Below, one piece after another: positions 33,355-45,343 of a stretch of 64,000 nucleotides of DNA. Below the pieces are notes generated by a model. It saw only the letters and a program-made list of their open reading frames with translations. It ran no database searches and was not told the DNA's origin. The DNA is taken from the NCBI GenBank assembly GCA_032622095.1, contig CP136067.1, forward strand, positions 53,297,899-53,361,898, given 5' to 3'. The DNA comes from Siphonodentalium dalli. Lineage: Eukaryota > Mollusca > Scaphopoda > Gadilida > Siphonodentaliidae. The stretch's first letter is position 1. Every line of letters begins with the position of its first letter. A program made the position numbers and the translations under genes.

Positions 33355-33850
33355 ACTATTTATTTGAGGCCTCAAAATAGTGCTAGTCATTTGTAGAATC
33401 AGTTCCCAGAGGGTGAATTTAGTGGCGTTACCCCCGCACTGTGGGTTAGCAACTTAGCATCACTAAATTCATCCTCTGGGAACATCATTCTGCATGACCT
33501 CATCTGCTATGGGAGACCTTGACACTGATTTCAGTTCCCAGATTGTGAAGGTTGTGATGTGGACCCATTGGACACCTGAATATGCATTATGTCGTCTGCC
33601 AATTTGGGGATACGGAGAAACTAAAAAAGTTAAAGAAATTTTCTAAAGAAGTGTCTAAAGAGACTAAAAAACTTGTTAATTTGATAATAAAGATACTTCC
33701 AGAGAGGATGAGGCCTTAGCTGAATGAGGTCCCCAGAAAGTGAATTTAGTGATACTAGCCCGCTGTGCTGTAGGATCACTAAATTCACCCTCTGGGGACC
33801 TCATTCTGCAAATGACTAGCATCATACTTTGGGGCCTGATTTAGTGACAT
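33355..33850. mobile_element. Palindromic MITE (TTTGCAGAATGAGG type), copy 2
   Basis: Starts GAGGCCTCAAAATAGTGCTA and ends with an approximate inverse (GACTAGCATCATACTTTGGG). The same nested GGTGAATTTAGT/ACTAAATTCA pairs as 29597-30039. Confidence 0.7.
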
Positions 33851-34300
33851 TAATAAATTGGTCAATCAAAACCGTCCGGGTCCACAAAAGACCCCACAGA
33901 TATATTTTAGTTGCTTATATAGGTTGGTGAAAGTTAGCACTTCTATCAAATGGAAAGTTACACTCCGATTCTATGCATGATGGTGATCTATGTTTTCACA
34001 GCTAATCCACTTTCTTTAAATAGAGGTGTCATTTAATGAATGTAATTACGTCAGTTCTGACATGTTACTGATTTATTGTTTTATGATAATCTGAGACCAT
34101 GATTAATTATGCCCCTGTAGGAGGTTCGGGGCATAGAGCTGGGTAATAATCCAGAAATATTTTTGGGGACACATTTTCTGCATATGAGGATGTCCCCATA
34201 TAAATTGGGATGGTAAACTATTTCTCACTGGACACTTGATTGTACAAATAAAGGCTTATATCAACTGCATATTGAGGATTAACATTGTTTGCTGTTGAAT
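33851..34300. other. Intron 2 stretch, nothing recognised
   Basis: AT-rich with no repeat boundary or coding signal that I can see. Confidence 0.35.
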
Positions 34301-34304
34301 TATT

Positions 34305-34850
34305 ATCCCCCGCCAAATTTAAAATTTGCGGGGGATATAGTAATGGGTTTCGTGCGTCCGTCCCAAATTTGTAAGATTAATAACTTGAACAAATGTAAAT
34401 GGATTTCAAGATTTGTGGTATATGAGTTCACCTGACCATTACCTAGAATGAGTTCGCAAGCCAGGTCTGGCCAGATATTTTACCGGAGTTATTGGACTTC
34501 GTTTATTATTTTTGTCGAATTTACCAAATAGCAAATAGACGACGTCACAGGGCTCATTCCACAAATCTCAACGGATTTCAAAGATATTTGATATATGAGT
34601 TCACCTGACCATTACCTAGAATGAGTTCGCAAGCCAGGTCTGGCTGGATATTTTTGCCGGAGTTATTGGACTTTGTTTATTATTTTTGTCGAATTTACCA
34701 AATAGTAAAATAAAATAGACGACGTCACAGGGCTCTTTTCCACAAATGTCAATGGATTTAAAAAAAATTTGGTATATGAGTTCACATGACCAGTATCTAG
34801 AACGAGTTCACAAACCAGGTCCGGTCGGATATTTTCAGCACACATAGATA
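34305..34850. repeat. Tandem repeat of about 175 bp, three units, with hairpin head
   Basis: Starts with a hairpin (CCCCCGCCAAATTTAAAATT then TGCGGGGG). The units carry TATATGAGTTCACCTGACCA at about 34421, 34594 and 34775, so spacing is 173 and 181 bp. Confidence 0.75.
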
Positions 34851-34859
34851 ATTTATTAA

Positions 34860-36550
34860 AAAAGAATAGCCCTCATCAGAAAACATCGTTTCTCGTTGGA
34901 TAGAGCATCATTAGAAAGATGCTACTTTACCCTGGTGCGCACTGTATTAGAATACGCTTGTGTTGTCTGGGACGGTTGCACCAAAGAGGAAAGCGATGAC
35001 ATAGAAAAGGTACAATAGTAACAGGTGCAACCCGTTCTGCCGGTAACAAATCTCTCCTCGCGGAAACCGGATGGGAACTCCTCGCCGTACGGCGGAAACG
35101 TTTCAAGCTCCGTCTCTTTTACAAAATGATGTCCGGCAAAGCCCCACCTTATCTGCGAAATCTAATACCCCCAACAAACGTTGAAATAACAAATGTTAAC
35201 ACCTGACAAGCTAACCCCGAAGTTCGATTCCACTTCCTTCAAAAAATCTTTCATCCCCTCAACAATAGACCTCTGGAATAAACTCGACCCGAACACAACA
35301 AATTACGAGTCCCTTGCATCATTCACAAAGTCCATAAACTGTACTAGAGAGGGAGTACCCCGACATTACTATGAAGCTATTACCAGGAAAACACAAATTA
35401 TCCACGCCCGCCTCAGACTCAACTGCAGTGATTTAAATTATCACAAATACACAAATTTCATCGCCGATCACCTATATTGTTTATGTGGACAATTAGAGGA
35501 CAACGACCATTACCTAATGCATTGTAATAGATATACATCTGAAAGAAACTCACTTCTCCAGTCACTAAATGATATCTGCAATCTGACAACGCATAAGCTT
35601 CTTTATGGATGCCCCGAATTAACACCCAAAATCAACGCAAACATTTTCAGAGAAGTACAGAAATACATCTCCAGTACAAAGCGTTTCGCCAAATAAGCCT
35701 GTATATCGCCATGTTACATGACATAACAATGTCAGACTTAAAAGAACGAATGAATACTTAGCAATAACTCGCGCCGTACAATGCCGTACAGTCTGTTGGT
35801 ACGAGGTCACTGAGTCATTTAAAAACACTAAAAAATCATTCTGAAACCCCTAAACCCTATCTGACATAACCCAATCTACTACTCTAAGCTCACTTCTTTT
35901 CTTTCCTATCCTCAACTTAGACTTATACCATATTACCATTACCATTACTGATGATCTATCTCTTCCCATCAACATTGTCAGCAGCATTTCGAACATGATG
36001 CGTTATTATTATTTCCTTTAAAATAGACTCAAAAGACCCTCTTATATCTCACTTATATATCTATTTAATATATATACCATATATAATAACACGTTAATGA
36101 AATGAAGTGGAAAGAAGTGCCAGTGAAAAGAAATATGTTGGACGCTTTTGCGACACGTAGTTTATTCTACATGTACATACATGTATCTGTATATATACAG
36201 AAACATAGGGAAGAGATACACCATCATTATCTATAAACATTAATTTGTTCTTCATGCCTATACACAATTACACAATGCCATTACCTGATGTACATATACC
36301 CACCCCACCTCGCGAGAGTAATAATCGGCTACATGGAACGACAGTAAAATCTTGATTAAGGATAGTATATCATACGACAAAATATTATATAAATCAGACA
36401 TTCGCTCTCTCGCTGGGTGGGGTGGATAAAACTGATTCCCGGAAACGACTCACATAAGCACACACGCTTGATGTCGAATCCGGTCCATGATGTTATATTC
36501 TGATGTATTGTAATTTTTTTTGTATTCATGGAATAAATACTGTTTAAACC
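34860..36550 (+). pseudogene. 5'-truncated non-LTR retrotransposon (LINE) remnant
   Basis: The frames beginning near 34860 read like the end of a LINE reverse transcriptase (VLEYACVVWDGCTKEE, later FYKMMSGKAPPYLRNL) and are broken by stops and frame changes near 35010-35190. The last 167 codons (35193-35696) are intact and include DLWNKLDP, a C-x-C...H...H-C cluster (CLCGQLEDNDHYLMHC) and a stop. Such zinc-knuckle tails follow the RT domain in Jockey/CR1-like LINEs. About 850 bp of 3' UTR follows, ending near GAATAAATACTGTTTAAACC. The RT core and endonuclease are missing. The clade is uncertain. Confidence 0.65.
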
Positions 36551-36688
36551 AAAGTAGTTCCGGCTTGTATTCCACTTGGAGTATACAAGAATATGTATTT
36601 AATGGTTGGAATCCATTGAAAACATGTGTCTCACACCAATGAGCGTGGAATAAACTATTGAATCAGGTCATATCAATTGTTTTCACAG

Positions 36689-36854
36689 ATCAGGAAGCAG
36701 GCTATTAAAGATTTGCCAAGTATGGTTAAAGATTTACCTGTGCATGTTCCGAAGATTGCCGAAGCAATGATACAGTTACTCCAATGTAATGATAACACAG
36801 AATTGAGCCTGGTCCATACCTCTCTGGTATCTCTGCTTACAACAAGTCCTAAAG
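36689..36854 (+). CDS. API5: API5 exon 3 (residues 78-133)
   Basis: Starts IRKQAIKDLPSMVKDLP after TTTTCACAG and ends SLLTTSPK plus the first base of Gly133 before GTAAGT. The segment carries two HEAT helices with the RKQAIKDLP signature typical of API5. The preceding 5.9-kb intron holds a hAT element and a LINE fragment. Confidence 0.95.
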
Positions 36855-36934
36855 GTAAGTCTTTCAATGCACACCTCATCTCTAGGCACAGGGGCTTGTT
36901 ATCTCCCGCGAACAAAGTTTGGCAGTTGATATAG

Positions 36935-37470
36935 GAATGGGCTCTATCCGTCCGTCGAATAATCCGTTCTTGGAATCTTTATATCTTTGTCATCTTCAAT
37001 TGGGTTTTAATTATCTTCGGTATGTTGATGAACCAAAATGAGGGAGAGAGTATTCACAAACAGTGGGTTTTTGTCCATCGGTTTTTTCCAAAATACAGCC
37101 CTTATTGAGTAATTGGACTTACTCTGAAAATGGATTTTTGCTCTTTGAATGACTAAATCTTTCGGCACACCCTGCAGGCCACACTCTCATCTGATTGTTA
37201 CCAAACTTTATATGGATTTTCGGGGTGGCCTCTAGATGGGAATTATAGAATTTTGTCAAATAACTTGTTCGCCAGTGGCCATCTTGGATTTCACGTTTTT
37301 AATCCAATGGTACACCCTGCAGCCTACAATTATTTGAGAAATGTTTTTGAAAGTTTTTATACAGGCATGTTTAGGATCACCTCTAGATGGGAGCTATTTT
37401 ATTTGATCCAATTAAATACCTGCCGCTGACATCTTGGTTTTGCTCTTTGCATGACTAAATCCTTCAGGAA
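36935..37470. repeat. Diverged tandem repeat (GGCCATCTTGGAT type) in intron 3
   Basis: Units share TTTGCTCTTTGAATGACTAA or TTTGCATGACTAAATCC, CACACCCTGCAGGCC and CCTCTAGATGGGA; similar to the tandem inside the hAT element at 32130-32560. Confidence 0.55.
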
Positions 37471-38990
37471 CCTGCTCAAGTTGAGTTATTAGAGTGTTAA
37501 AATACGCCCATCCTTGCATCTGTCATATTAGATGAGATGTGAATGATCGTTGAGTGCCACTACGAGTTATCTCGTAGTACGTAACCTTCGCAGGTTGCCA
37601 CTACGAGTTATCTCGTTGTGGTTTCCATGTCGTGTAACTGACAAACGGAAGCAGTGGAATAGGTCGATGCACCACGAAAATCCACATCGGGACATCAGAA
37701 CAGTGATTTTATCAAATAAATAGTGTGGCTCTCCTTGTATTGTTCAACAGAGGTGAGCACCATTAGCACATATATTCTACTCAAAATGATCCAGTTGTGA
37801 GTGAATACAGCTGACACTGTCTCACTGAGTGACCACAGGCAGTCGTGTGTGGGCAATTGTACTGGGTTTTTGGTATTCAATAGACTGATAATGTGCATGC
37901 ACGCTTGCAAACACAGTCAGGGGGGGGTGGGGGGGGGGGTGGATATTCACAATGTACAAACATGCGAAGGCAGTTTCGAGGAATGATGGTTACATCATTG
38001 TGTTTCAACACATTGAAACTTCGCACAACCACCCACACACGTCACACAGGCCTGCCAAATATGTTCCCTCGCACGCATGTGCGATGGACGCATTCCAATA
38101 CAAGACAAGCGGATAATCCATGACGTTACGCACGTTGATGCTACCATTATCTCATTATTAGGGAACACAGCAGTTGTTATTGGAATACACTGTGCATTTG
38201 GGGGCTAGGTATTTTATTATTTATAATTCAAGTAAAGCGGAACAATTATTCCCCAAAGCTACATTGTACCCTCTTCCGAACGTGTTGGACAATGGAAAGC
38301 ATAACAATTACCGTACTCTAGACGTCATGCAGTTCATCGAACTGTTCCACATGTATGTACGGATAAATGGTTTTGTGTAGCATAGAGGTTTGGGGTAAGG
38401 GTAACTTATTTCCAGACGGATGGATTATATGGAATCGTTACATGTAGCACACTCCTGAATGTACAGGGATCTATTTGGCTACTGTTGCATCGTTGCTTTA
38501 ATTTTGTGCTGACAAATCTTCCTACACTATTATTTCTGGCTGTACTTTGGAACCCTAGCATAGGCCTAAATCAGGCTATATGGGAGATAACTTACAATGC
38601 CCGAAACAACAGAAGATGCATGCTCGTAAATTTATATGCATGCTCGTAGTCATGGATGAAATAAACTCATCCTCACAGGAAACAAGTTCACCCGATTCCA
38701 CGTCGGATTCACCGTCTGTAGCCATGCATGCTCATATAAGTAATTTGCTCCAGCGTGCATCAGCCATAATATAACTATACAACGAGCTACATAACCACCA
38801 CAAGGACACACACACCTCCATAAATATGCTGACCACCAAAATAACTTGTTTGGGTTACATTCTACTTCATATTTGTTGCTCAAACGTATCCAATTGTGTC
38901 TACGAGATAACTCGTAGTTGGCACTGGTGATGGGAATACCCAAATTCCTTCCGCCATTGCCGGCTACGAGTTATCTCGTAGTACTATCAA
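37471..38990. repeat. Region with four copies of the palindrome TACGAGTTATCTCGTA
   Basis: Exact or near-exact copies occur at about 37561, 37603, 38905 (as the inverse-phase variant TACGAGATAACTCGTA) and 38963. GTTGAGTGCC at 37550 and its inverse GGCACTCAAC at 39121 may mark the ends of one element. G runs lie at 37919-37940. No gene inside. Confidence 0.5.
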
Positions 38991-39132
38991 TCGCCGTTTA
39001 TGTCATCTAAAGTCGCGACGTCATCCAATTCTTGCTTCATTGAAGCCAAATTATGGTCTACTACGGGTATCTTAACTTGCCACGATTTGGCAAACTGGCG
39101 AGATTACTAATTGATTTCCGGCACTCAACGTG

Positions 39133-39381
39133 TTAACCCTTCTGTGACTAGAGCTTCTGATATTTTGCGAAAAGCTTATGCCAATGCATTCTCATATATG
39201 CGAGCCTCACATATATAAGAGAATACATTGGCTTAACAATATTTACCTTGACCTTGTAAGCCAGTGCATTCTCTTATATATGAGAGGCTCACTATGGGAG
39301 ACTCGCATATATAACAAAAATGCGTTGGCACATGATCTTTAATGCTGCATCAGGGCAGCGGCCATCATGAAAGAGTTTTAA
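39133..39381. mobile_element. TTAA MITE with hairpin core, copy 2
   Basis: TTAA at 39133-39136 and 39378-39381. The core contains two hairpins built on GCCAATGCATTCTCATATAT and GCCAGTGCATTCTCTTATAT. About 330 bp upstream of exon 4. Confidence 0.7.
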
Positions 39382-39708
39382 ATATTAACAATGGGATGAA
39401 TGGATACATCCTACAGGTTTTGTTCAGTCATCACAGGTCAAATTAAGACATCTTTCGAATTAAGCCACATTAATAAACCTCAGTGGAAAGCCATCTTTGC
39501 AGGGGATACGATTAAAATATATGAATAAACAAATCAAAATTAAAAATGAGAGTGCTACTTTAACAAACGCATCACTGTTTACATAATGCTTCACAAGGAG
39601 AATTCCAAATTTGAAAACATCCTCACTTCTAACTGCCATAAGAATACATTTAGGTATGGTTAATGGCGTACATCTCTGAATGATTTTAATTATGTATTAT
39701 ATTTTCAG

Positions 39709-39857
39709 GTACCCTTGAAGGCATATTCACAGCTATCTTGAATGAAGAAGATGAAGTTAGAGAAAAAGCAATTAAATTTTTGTCGACAAAAGTTCGAAAT
39801 TTATCGAAACCACTTGATGCAGAAACTGAGGAATATATACTCGTGCAGTCCAAAAAG
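39709..39857 (+). CDS. API5: API5 exon 4 (residues 133-182)
   Basis: Completes Gly133 and reads TLEGIFTAILNEEDEVREKA, then IKFLSTKVRNL, ending VQSKK. The donor is GTTTGG, a weak match to consensus, chosen because the next exon resumes exactly at VLQDVT, as family alignment expects. Reading through the donor adds a short unrelated tail and a stop at about 39950, a possible retained-intron product. Confidence 0.9.
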
Positions 39858-40178
39858 GTTTGGCAAATTTATTGCATCCCTTTTCAGAGAACATTTGATT
39901 TTTTACATGTAAAACCTAATGAATCTAACTTATTTATATGGAATATTTAGACTTTCTGAGAACACAGTTTTTTAAACTTATTAGCTAAATGTCTCCACAA
40001 AGTAATTACTGGGAATGAAGTAACTGCTGATTAGCGAGTAATATGATAATATGCTAGGCAAAGATGGTAGAACAAATAGCACCCCTTATTCGATATGCAA
40101 AGCCCATTTTGCAGGGCCTTGGCTGTATAATCTTGTGTTTGTTTGAACCCTAACAGCATACACTCTAATGGTTTACAG

Positions 40179-40319
40179 GTTCTACAAGATGTCACAAAGG
40201 ATGAGTTCATTGCAATCATAAACATGTTGAAGAGTCTCAGCAGCATGAAGTCTGCTGATGGCAAGAAGAATCTTGTTGAGATTGTCGTGGAACAGGCTGA
40301 ACTCGATCAACCATTCGAG
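40179..40319 (+). CDS. API5: API5 exon 5 (residues 183-229)
   Basis: Starts VLQDVTKDEFIAIINMLKSL after GTTTACAG and ends EQAELDQPFE before GTATGT; 47 whole codons. Covers the end of the N-terminal HEAT half and the GKKNLVEIVVEQAELD helix. The intron in front is only 321 bp. Confidence 0.95.
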
Positions 40320-40549
40320 GTATGTTATTTTGGTAGAGTTATTTCATTGGTTGAGTTCTTTGCGATTGAACTCGATTATGCAAATGCTGGCAAACACGGT
40401 GACATATTTGACACTCATATTCAATTGCATACGCTATTCAAAATTAGTGCTCGCTTCAGCAGACGATGCTGGTGAATTGAAAACTAAAGTTAGCAGCTCT
40501 TGACCAATTGCGTGTTTTAGCGACTTTCAGATGCTGAGGTGGTTCGCGA

Positions 40550-40780
40550 GTGGCCATCTACATATTAGTGATAGCGCGATAAATTGAACAAATATGAACT
40601 GATTATGTTGATATTCGGTATATGAGACTTACTCAATAATGTCTTGATCAATTTTAAAACCGGCCAGGTCTGCCTTACTTTAGGTGCAGTTGCGGCTCTT
40701 AATTAGTACATTTTCTTTAGTTTTGATCTTGATAGCACGATAACTGATCTCTGATGTGATTCTTATTTCAAAAATGCTTT
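40550..40780. repeat. Dispersed repeat shared with intron 10 (56480-56660)
   Basis: Shares TATTCGGTATATGAGA, TCAATAATRTCTTGA, GCCAGGTC and TTTTGATC-CGATAGCAC with 56480-56660 in the same order. Confidence 0.6.
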
Positions 40781-40820
40781 ACTCTCTCTACTTTACTTCC
40801 ATTTAAATTCTAGTCCAAAC

Positions 40821-42505
40821 AGGGGGGGGGGGGGGGGGGGTAATACAAAATTTGCAGGAAGCTATCCCGGGGTGGGTGGGTGGCCCCGAGGGGCAAAAAA
40901 CGTGTTTTTTTACAACCTCATGCAAATTTTTTTACTAAAGCGCTTTTGTGCCTTTATTTGACATTTGTAACAGTTTAAAACATATTATAAGAATTTATAA
41001 CAGCAAAAGCACCATATTTATGTTTACTCGGGTCCTCATATGGGCCTTAGTGGAGATGATATTAAGCTATGTCATGTTGCATATAGGACGGTGGGGTGAA
41101 AAAAATTCCTTCCGGACACCCTTCGGAACAAAACTTCGAGAGATGTAAAACTGAAATAAATAAACTTGTCTTAAATTAACTAAAGCCTAGGTCATTGTGT
41201 GCATGGAAAAAGAGCGAGCAACTTCCTCAAACATTAATGTGACTATCAATGGCTAGTATATAACTGTCATCATCACACTGTTCATCAGTGCATCAAGCCA
41301 GTGAATTATTTGCATGTCTATCAACTCATATGATCTGTTACTCTCACAACAACTAAAATATCCAAGTCTGGCATAGTGACTGTTTGTCATTTATTATAAC
41401 AGACGTTGCTCCCAGTAGACTAACAAAAGTATTAAGGAATAATGCTAGATAATGGCTGGTTGACAGACTAATCGGGAAGTGGTTAGAAATTATGGAATTG
41501 TATGTATCCTGTACAATGACCTAAGTTTGCATATTTAAATAAACTTGTCCCTGATGTAACTAATGCCTAGATGAGGCGTGTGCATGGAAAAAGAGCGAGC
41601 AACTTTCTCAAACATTGTGATTATCAATGGGTAGAAAATATCTGTCATCAGTGCATCAAGATAATCATTGAATTATTTACATGTCTATTCAACTCAGATT
41701 ATCTCTCACAAGACCTAAAGAATCCAAGTCTGGTATAGTGCTGTGAATGCTAAGTAGGATTTTCTCTTCTCAGACCCCATGAACCGAGTTCAACTAAATT
41801 TGGTATGGTGACTCAGTGTAACCCTGGCAGATGTTATAATGGTGTTAGTTTTTCAAAATTTTGAATTAAAAAAAAAAAAAAAAAAAATTGGTTTTGTTAA
41901 ATTGAGCAAGGAATTCAATCTAAAAAAAATAAATTAAAACAATATATATAAATCAAAATGTTTCAATGATCAAAATGTGCTTGAAGCGCACAAAGGGGCT
42001 ACCCGCTAAATAAAGGCTCTGTCTAAGATCAAAATGTGAATGAAGTCCCACAAAGTATCTCCGATGCTGAATATAGGCTCCCAAAGGGAGCCTGTTCTTC
42101 AACTAGTTTAGTATAATAGAAGTAAGTTGCTCAATATAAGTGGTATGAAATAATGGGCTGGTTGACACACTAAGGAAATAGTCAGAAAATTATGGAATTG
42201 TGTGTATCCTGCACAATGACCCTAGTTTTACAGATGATCAGCAATTTATCAAACTATTTGTTTTCAATTAAAACAGATTCTGAAACAGGTTAAACTGTTA
42301 TTTAAACTAAATGAGATAATTCCCAGTCATATGAGTAATATAAGTAGAGTTTTATTATGAGTTTTTTAGACTAAATTTAGTGAAAATTTGGGGGGTGGGT
42401 GTAAAAAAATTGGGAGTAAAAAAAAAAAAAATTGCAGGTTTGGGGGTAGTGGGTCCCCCGAAAATGCCAGATGCAATAAAAAACCGGCATACCTTCCTGC
42501 AAATT
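40821..42505 (+). mobile_element. 1.7-kb element with G-run end (hAT-like), copy 2
   Basis: Starts CAGGGGGGG (G run 40822-40840) followed by TAATACAAAATTTGCAGGAA. It ends GGCATACCTTCCTGCAAATT with the terminal C run lost. Homologous in reverse orientation to 20809-22200. A tandem duplication inside repeats GGAAAAAGAGCGAGCAACTT at about 41205 and 41587. Lies in intron 5. Confidence 0.65.
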
Positions 42506-42976
42506 TGTTTTCTTCTGAAGTTTAATAGAAAACTTTTTTTTCTCAACTCTGACAATCATGATTATGATCGAGGTTTGAGTATGATATCTTCAGGAAATAA
42601 ACGTACTATGTTGAGTTGGTAATCTGGAATAGGAAAAATCCAACTCAACGGTATAAGTTTATTTCCATTCTAATTCATTACTATGCTATGAAGTGGAATA
42701 TCCTTTTTCTGGTGGTCAAATCTTGGGTACTTTTCATAGTGTTACTTGGAACAGTGCCCGAACAGCTTCCTGTTAATTGTATCTATAACAACTTGCGATT
42801 GAACTGATTATGCAACTCCTGGCTGCGCGGTGATGTATTTTACTAACACTGTCCATGACGTGCTCTATACAAAATTTTGGCAATCTTCAGCAGATGATGT
42901 TGGTGATTCAAAAAACTGAAGTTACCAAGCTGTTTTAGCGATAAATATTCAGCTTGAATTAAAATTTTATTTCCAG

Positions 42977-43042
42977 GCGTCAGATGCTGATTGTGTTGAT
43001 AGATTGATGTCTTGCATCAGACAGGTGCTCCCTATATTTTCA
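42977..43042 (+). CDS. API5: API5 exon 6 (residues 230-251)
   Basis: A 66-bp exon encoding ASDADCVDRLMSCIRQVLPI plus FS, between TTTCCAG and GTGAGT, in phase 0. It matches the conserved DPDCVDRLL region that links the HEAT and ARM-like halves. Confidence 0.95.
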
Positions 43043-43049
43043 GTGAGTA

Positions 43050-43660
43050 ATTTTATAGGATTAAAACTCTTGTTCACTAGATATTGAAGATTGTGAACCT
43101 TTTCATTATTGAGTGGGTTCTCCCATTTAGTTTCTATGTATATACTCATAACATGTATGGTACATATAATGCCAACGTCCGGACAAACCACCCATCGTTC
43201 ATCTGTCAGTAGACAGATGCTATCCGACGCGATAACTCATGTATTTTTTATCGGTATTGTGTTCATATTTTATATGCATATTTACGATATTTATGATACA
43301 CCCCTCATCAGTTTTGTTTTTGGTATCGATCCGTTGACCGGTTTATAAATTAATAGCACTTTCCTTCCATCAATATTCATGTTCTATCCGATGTTATAAC
43401 TCAAGTATTTTTTGTTGGATCGTGTTCATATTTTAAGCGCAGGTTCACGATGACACATCCCTCACCTGTATATTTTTTGGTATCGATTGGTTGAAGAATT
43501 AACCCTTCCCACACATTTCATAGACACTTGCTATCTGATGCAATAACTCAAATATTTTGAATATCGTAATGACAATATTTGGCTTGTATGTCAAATAGCA
43601 GCCTGCCGTCTTCGAAGGATCATCCCTAGCTTTTAAGATGTCTTCAGTGTACAAGTCCAT
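43050..43660. other. Intron 6, diverged ~120-bp tandem, no gene
   Basis: ATGCTATCCGACGCGATAAC, ATGTTATAACTCAAGTATTTT and GCTATCTGATGCAATAACTC with TTTTTGGTATCGAT suggest three diverged tandem units. Confidence 0.4.
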
Positions 43661-43689
43661 TTATAACCTGTCTTAAAATATAGTGTATT

Positions 43690-43840
43690 ACATGACTTGA
43701 GCTTCCTGAAATTTGCGAAAACTCTGTTCCAATGGCCTAACAATATTTATCTTGACCTTGTAAACCAGTGCAAACCACTGGCATAGGACCTTTAATGCGG
43801 AAACTGCACAGCTCCCGTCGTGAACTTGTTTAAAATATAG
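43690..43840. repeat. Decayed relative of the TTAA hairpin MITE
   Basis: GCCTAACAATATTTATCTTG, TTTAATGCGG and GCACAGCTCCCGTCGTGAAC correspond to parts of 39133-39381, but the termini are lost. Confidence 0.5.
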
Positions 43841-44008
43841 TGTGTTAAATAAAATGTTTGAAACGAGGTGTTCTATGCGAAAGACACTATCTTGTTTGAT
43901 GTAGAATTGTCAACACATTTATTTCATATAAGATCAATAAGTTAGAGGGACGGTAATAATTACAGCATTGATTCTCCAATAACAGATTGACCTTGTATAG
44001 TACAATTA

Positions 44009-44230
44009 TACAGTAATGCCCTAATCTAATTAATCGACTGCTTAACCACAGCATAATTATGGGTAACTTTTCAGGATTTAGTCGGAAATATGGCTTGTTG
44101 CCATTCATCGGAAAGCTCTATGGGAGAGATTTCCGATGAATGGCAACAAGCCATATTTCCGACTAAATACTGAAAAGTTACCCATAATTCTGCTGTGGTT
44201 AAGCAGTCGATTAATTAGGGCATTACTGTA
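44009..44230. mobile_element. 222-bp full palindromic MITE with TA ends
   Basis: TACAGTAATGCCCTAA at the left and the inverse at the right; the arms (about 100 bp) pair almost perfectly around GGAAAGCTCTATGGGAGAGA. TA at each outer end fits a TA target, as in Tc1/mariner-like elements. Copies at 30370-30482 (half) and 61985-62165. Confidence 0.8.
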
Positions 44231-44319
44231 GGTCTTGTTTATATGTCACAACTCACATTTGGGTTTCTTTTCAATGAAACCTGGTGAAACCAAGATATTA
44301 GGCTGTTAAGTTAGACTAT

Positions 44320-44447
44320 ACCTTATAAGCCAGTGCATTCTCTTATATATGTGAGGCTTCCTATGGGAGACTTGCATATATAAGAGAATGCACTGACACA
44401 GGATCTTTAATGCTGCACCAGCGCAGCTCCTGTTATGAAAGGGTTAA
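44320..44447. mobile_element. TTAA hairpin MITE, 3' portion
   Basis: From GCCAGTGCATTCTCTTATAT through GCTGCACCAGCGCAGCTCC to GAAAGGGTTAA. The left terminus is missing. Confidence 0.6.
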
Positions 44448-44685
44448 TGTTGAAACGAAAACTGTATGCCGTATTGTGACTATGAACAAGGAAATACAAA
44501 CATTGTTTAACGATTAAGCTCTATGGGATATGCACAAAATTTAACTACAAATTCTATTTGACCATCACATATATTTGGAAGTCAAGCCCAACACATCTCT
44601 AAAAATGTGGTTTGATGAGTTTAAAAATTCTGTATAATCAATTATGTGAGTATCAGGTACACAGTTCAAGAAATTTTATCAAATG

Positions 44686-45189
44686 TTAAAGGCACGTGAG
44701 GCCTTAGTTGTCGAAAATATTCATATTTGTTCCAATCACCGTAAACAGAAAAACATTAAAACGCATACAGTTTCGTCCATATATACCACGACCATCGCGT
44801 AAACAGCATGTTATTATACGGTCCTACTATATTTTACCTAAGCAAGAGCCTGATTGTGTTACAGAAGACAGCACAATGCTACTGGCTAATCACACACAAA
44901 TGGCATAAACGCTCTTTATTAGTTCCTTATCAGGAATTCACCAACAAAGAACGCTCTTTATGTTTACCATCATAATATAAACAAAAACCAGAAAAGTAAC
45001 TTTTTATGCTTTTGTTTACATAACAATGGTCAAAACATATGACAATAACATACTGTTTATGCTATATTTCTCATTTGTATACGGACAAAGTATGTCTACG
45101 TTTTAATGTTCTTTCTGTTTGTGGCGGTTTTTGACGGGTGGAAATATTTTCACAGGATACCCACCGCCAAAGGCCAACCGTACCTTTAA
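44686..45189. mobile_element. TTAA-flanked MITE, copy 2 (piggyBac-like)
   Basis: Same element as 3569-4077 in the same orientation, 504 bp with TTAA at 44686-44689 and 45186-45189. Differences from copy 1 are mostly single substitutions and small indels, suggesting fairly recent mobility. In API5 intron 6. Confidence 0.85.
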
Positions 45190-45289
45190 ACCCAATAAAA
45201 ATTCAGATGAACCATTATACTGAAATTACACAAATTACTAAATTGTCAAATGCTCTCTATATCAAAATAAGGGGATAAATTTCATTTTG

Positions 45290-45302
45290 CGGGACTTTTT
45301 AT

Positions 45303-45343
<41 letters not shown>

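Noticed and set aside
39709-39950. Exon 4 continuing past 39857 as the normal product
   Set aside because: The extension has no family similarity, while splicing at GTTTGG joins exactly to the conserved VLQDVT of exon 5; at most a retained-intron form.
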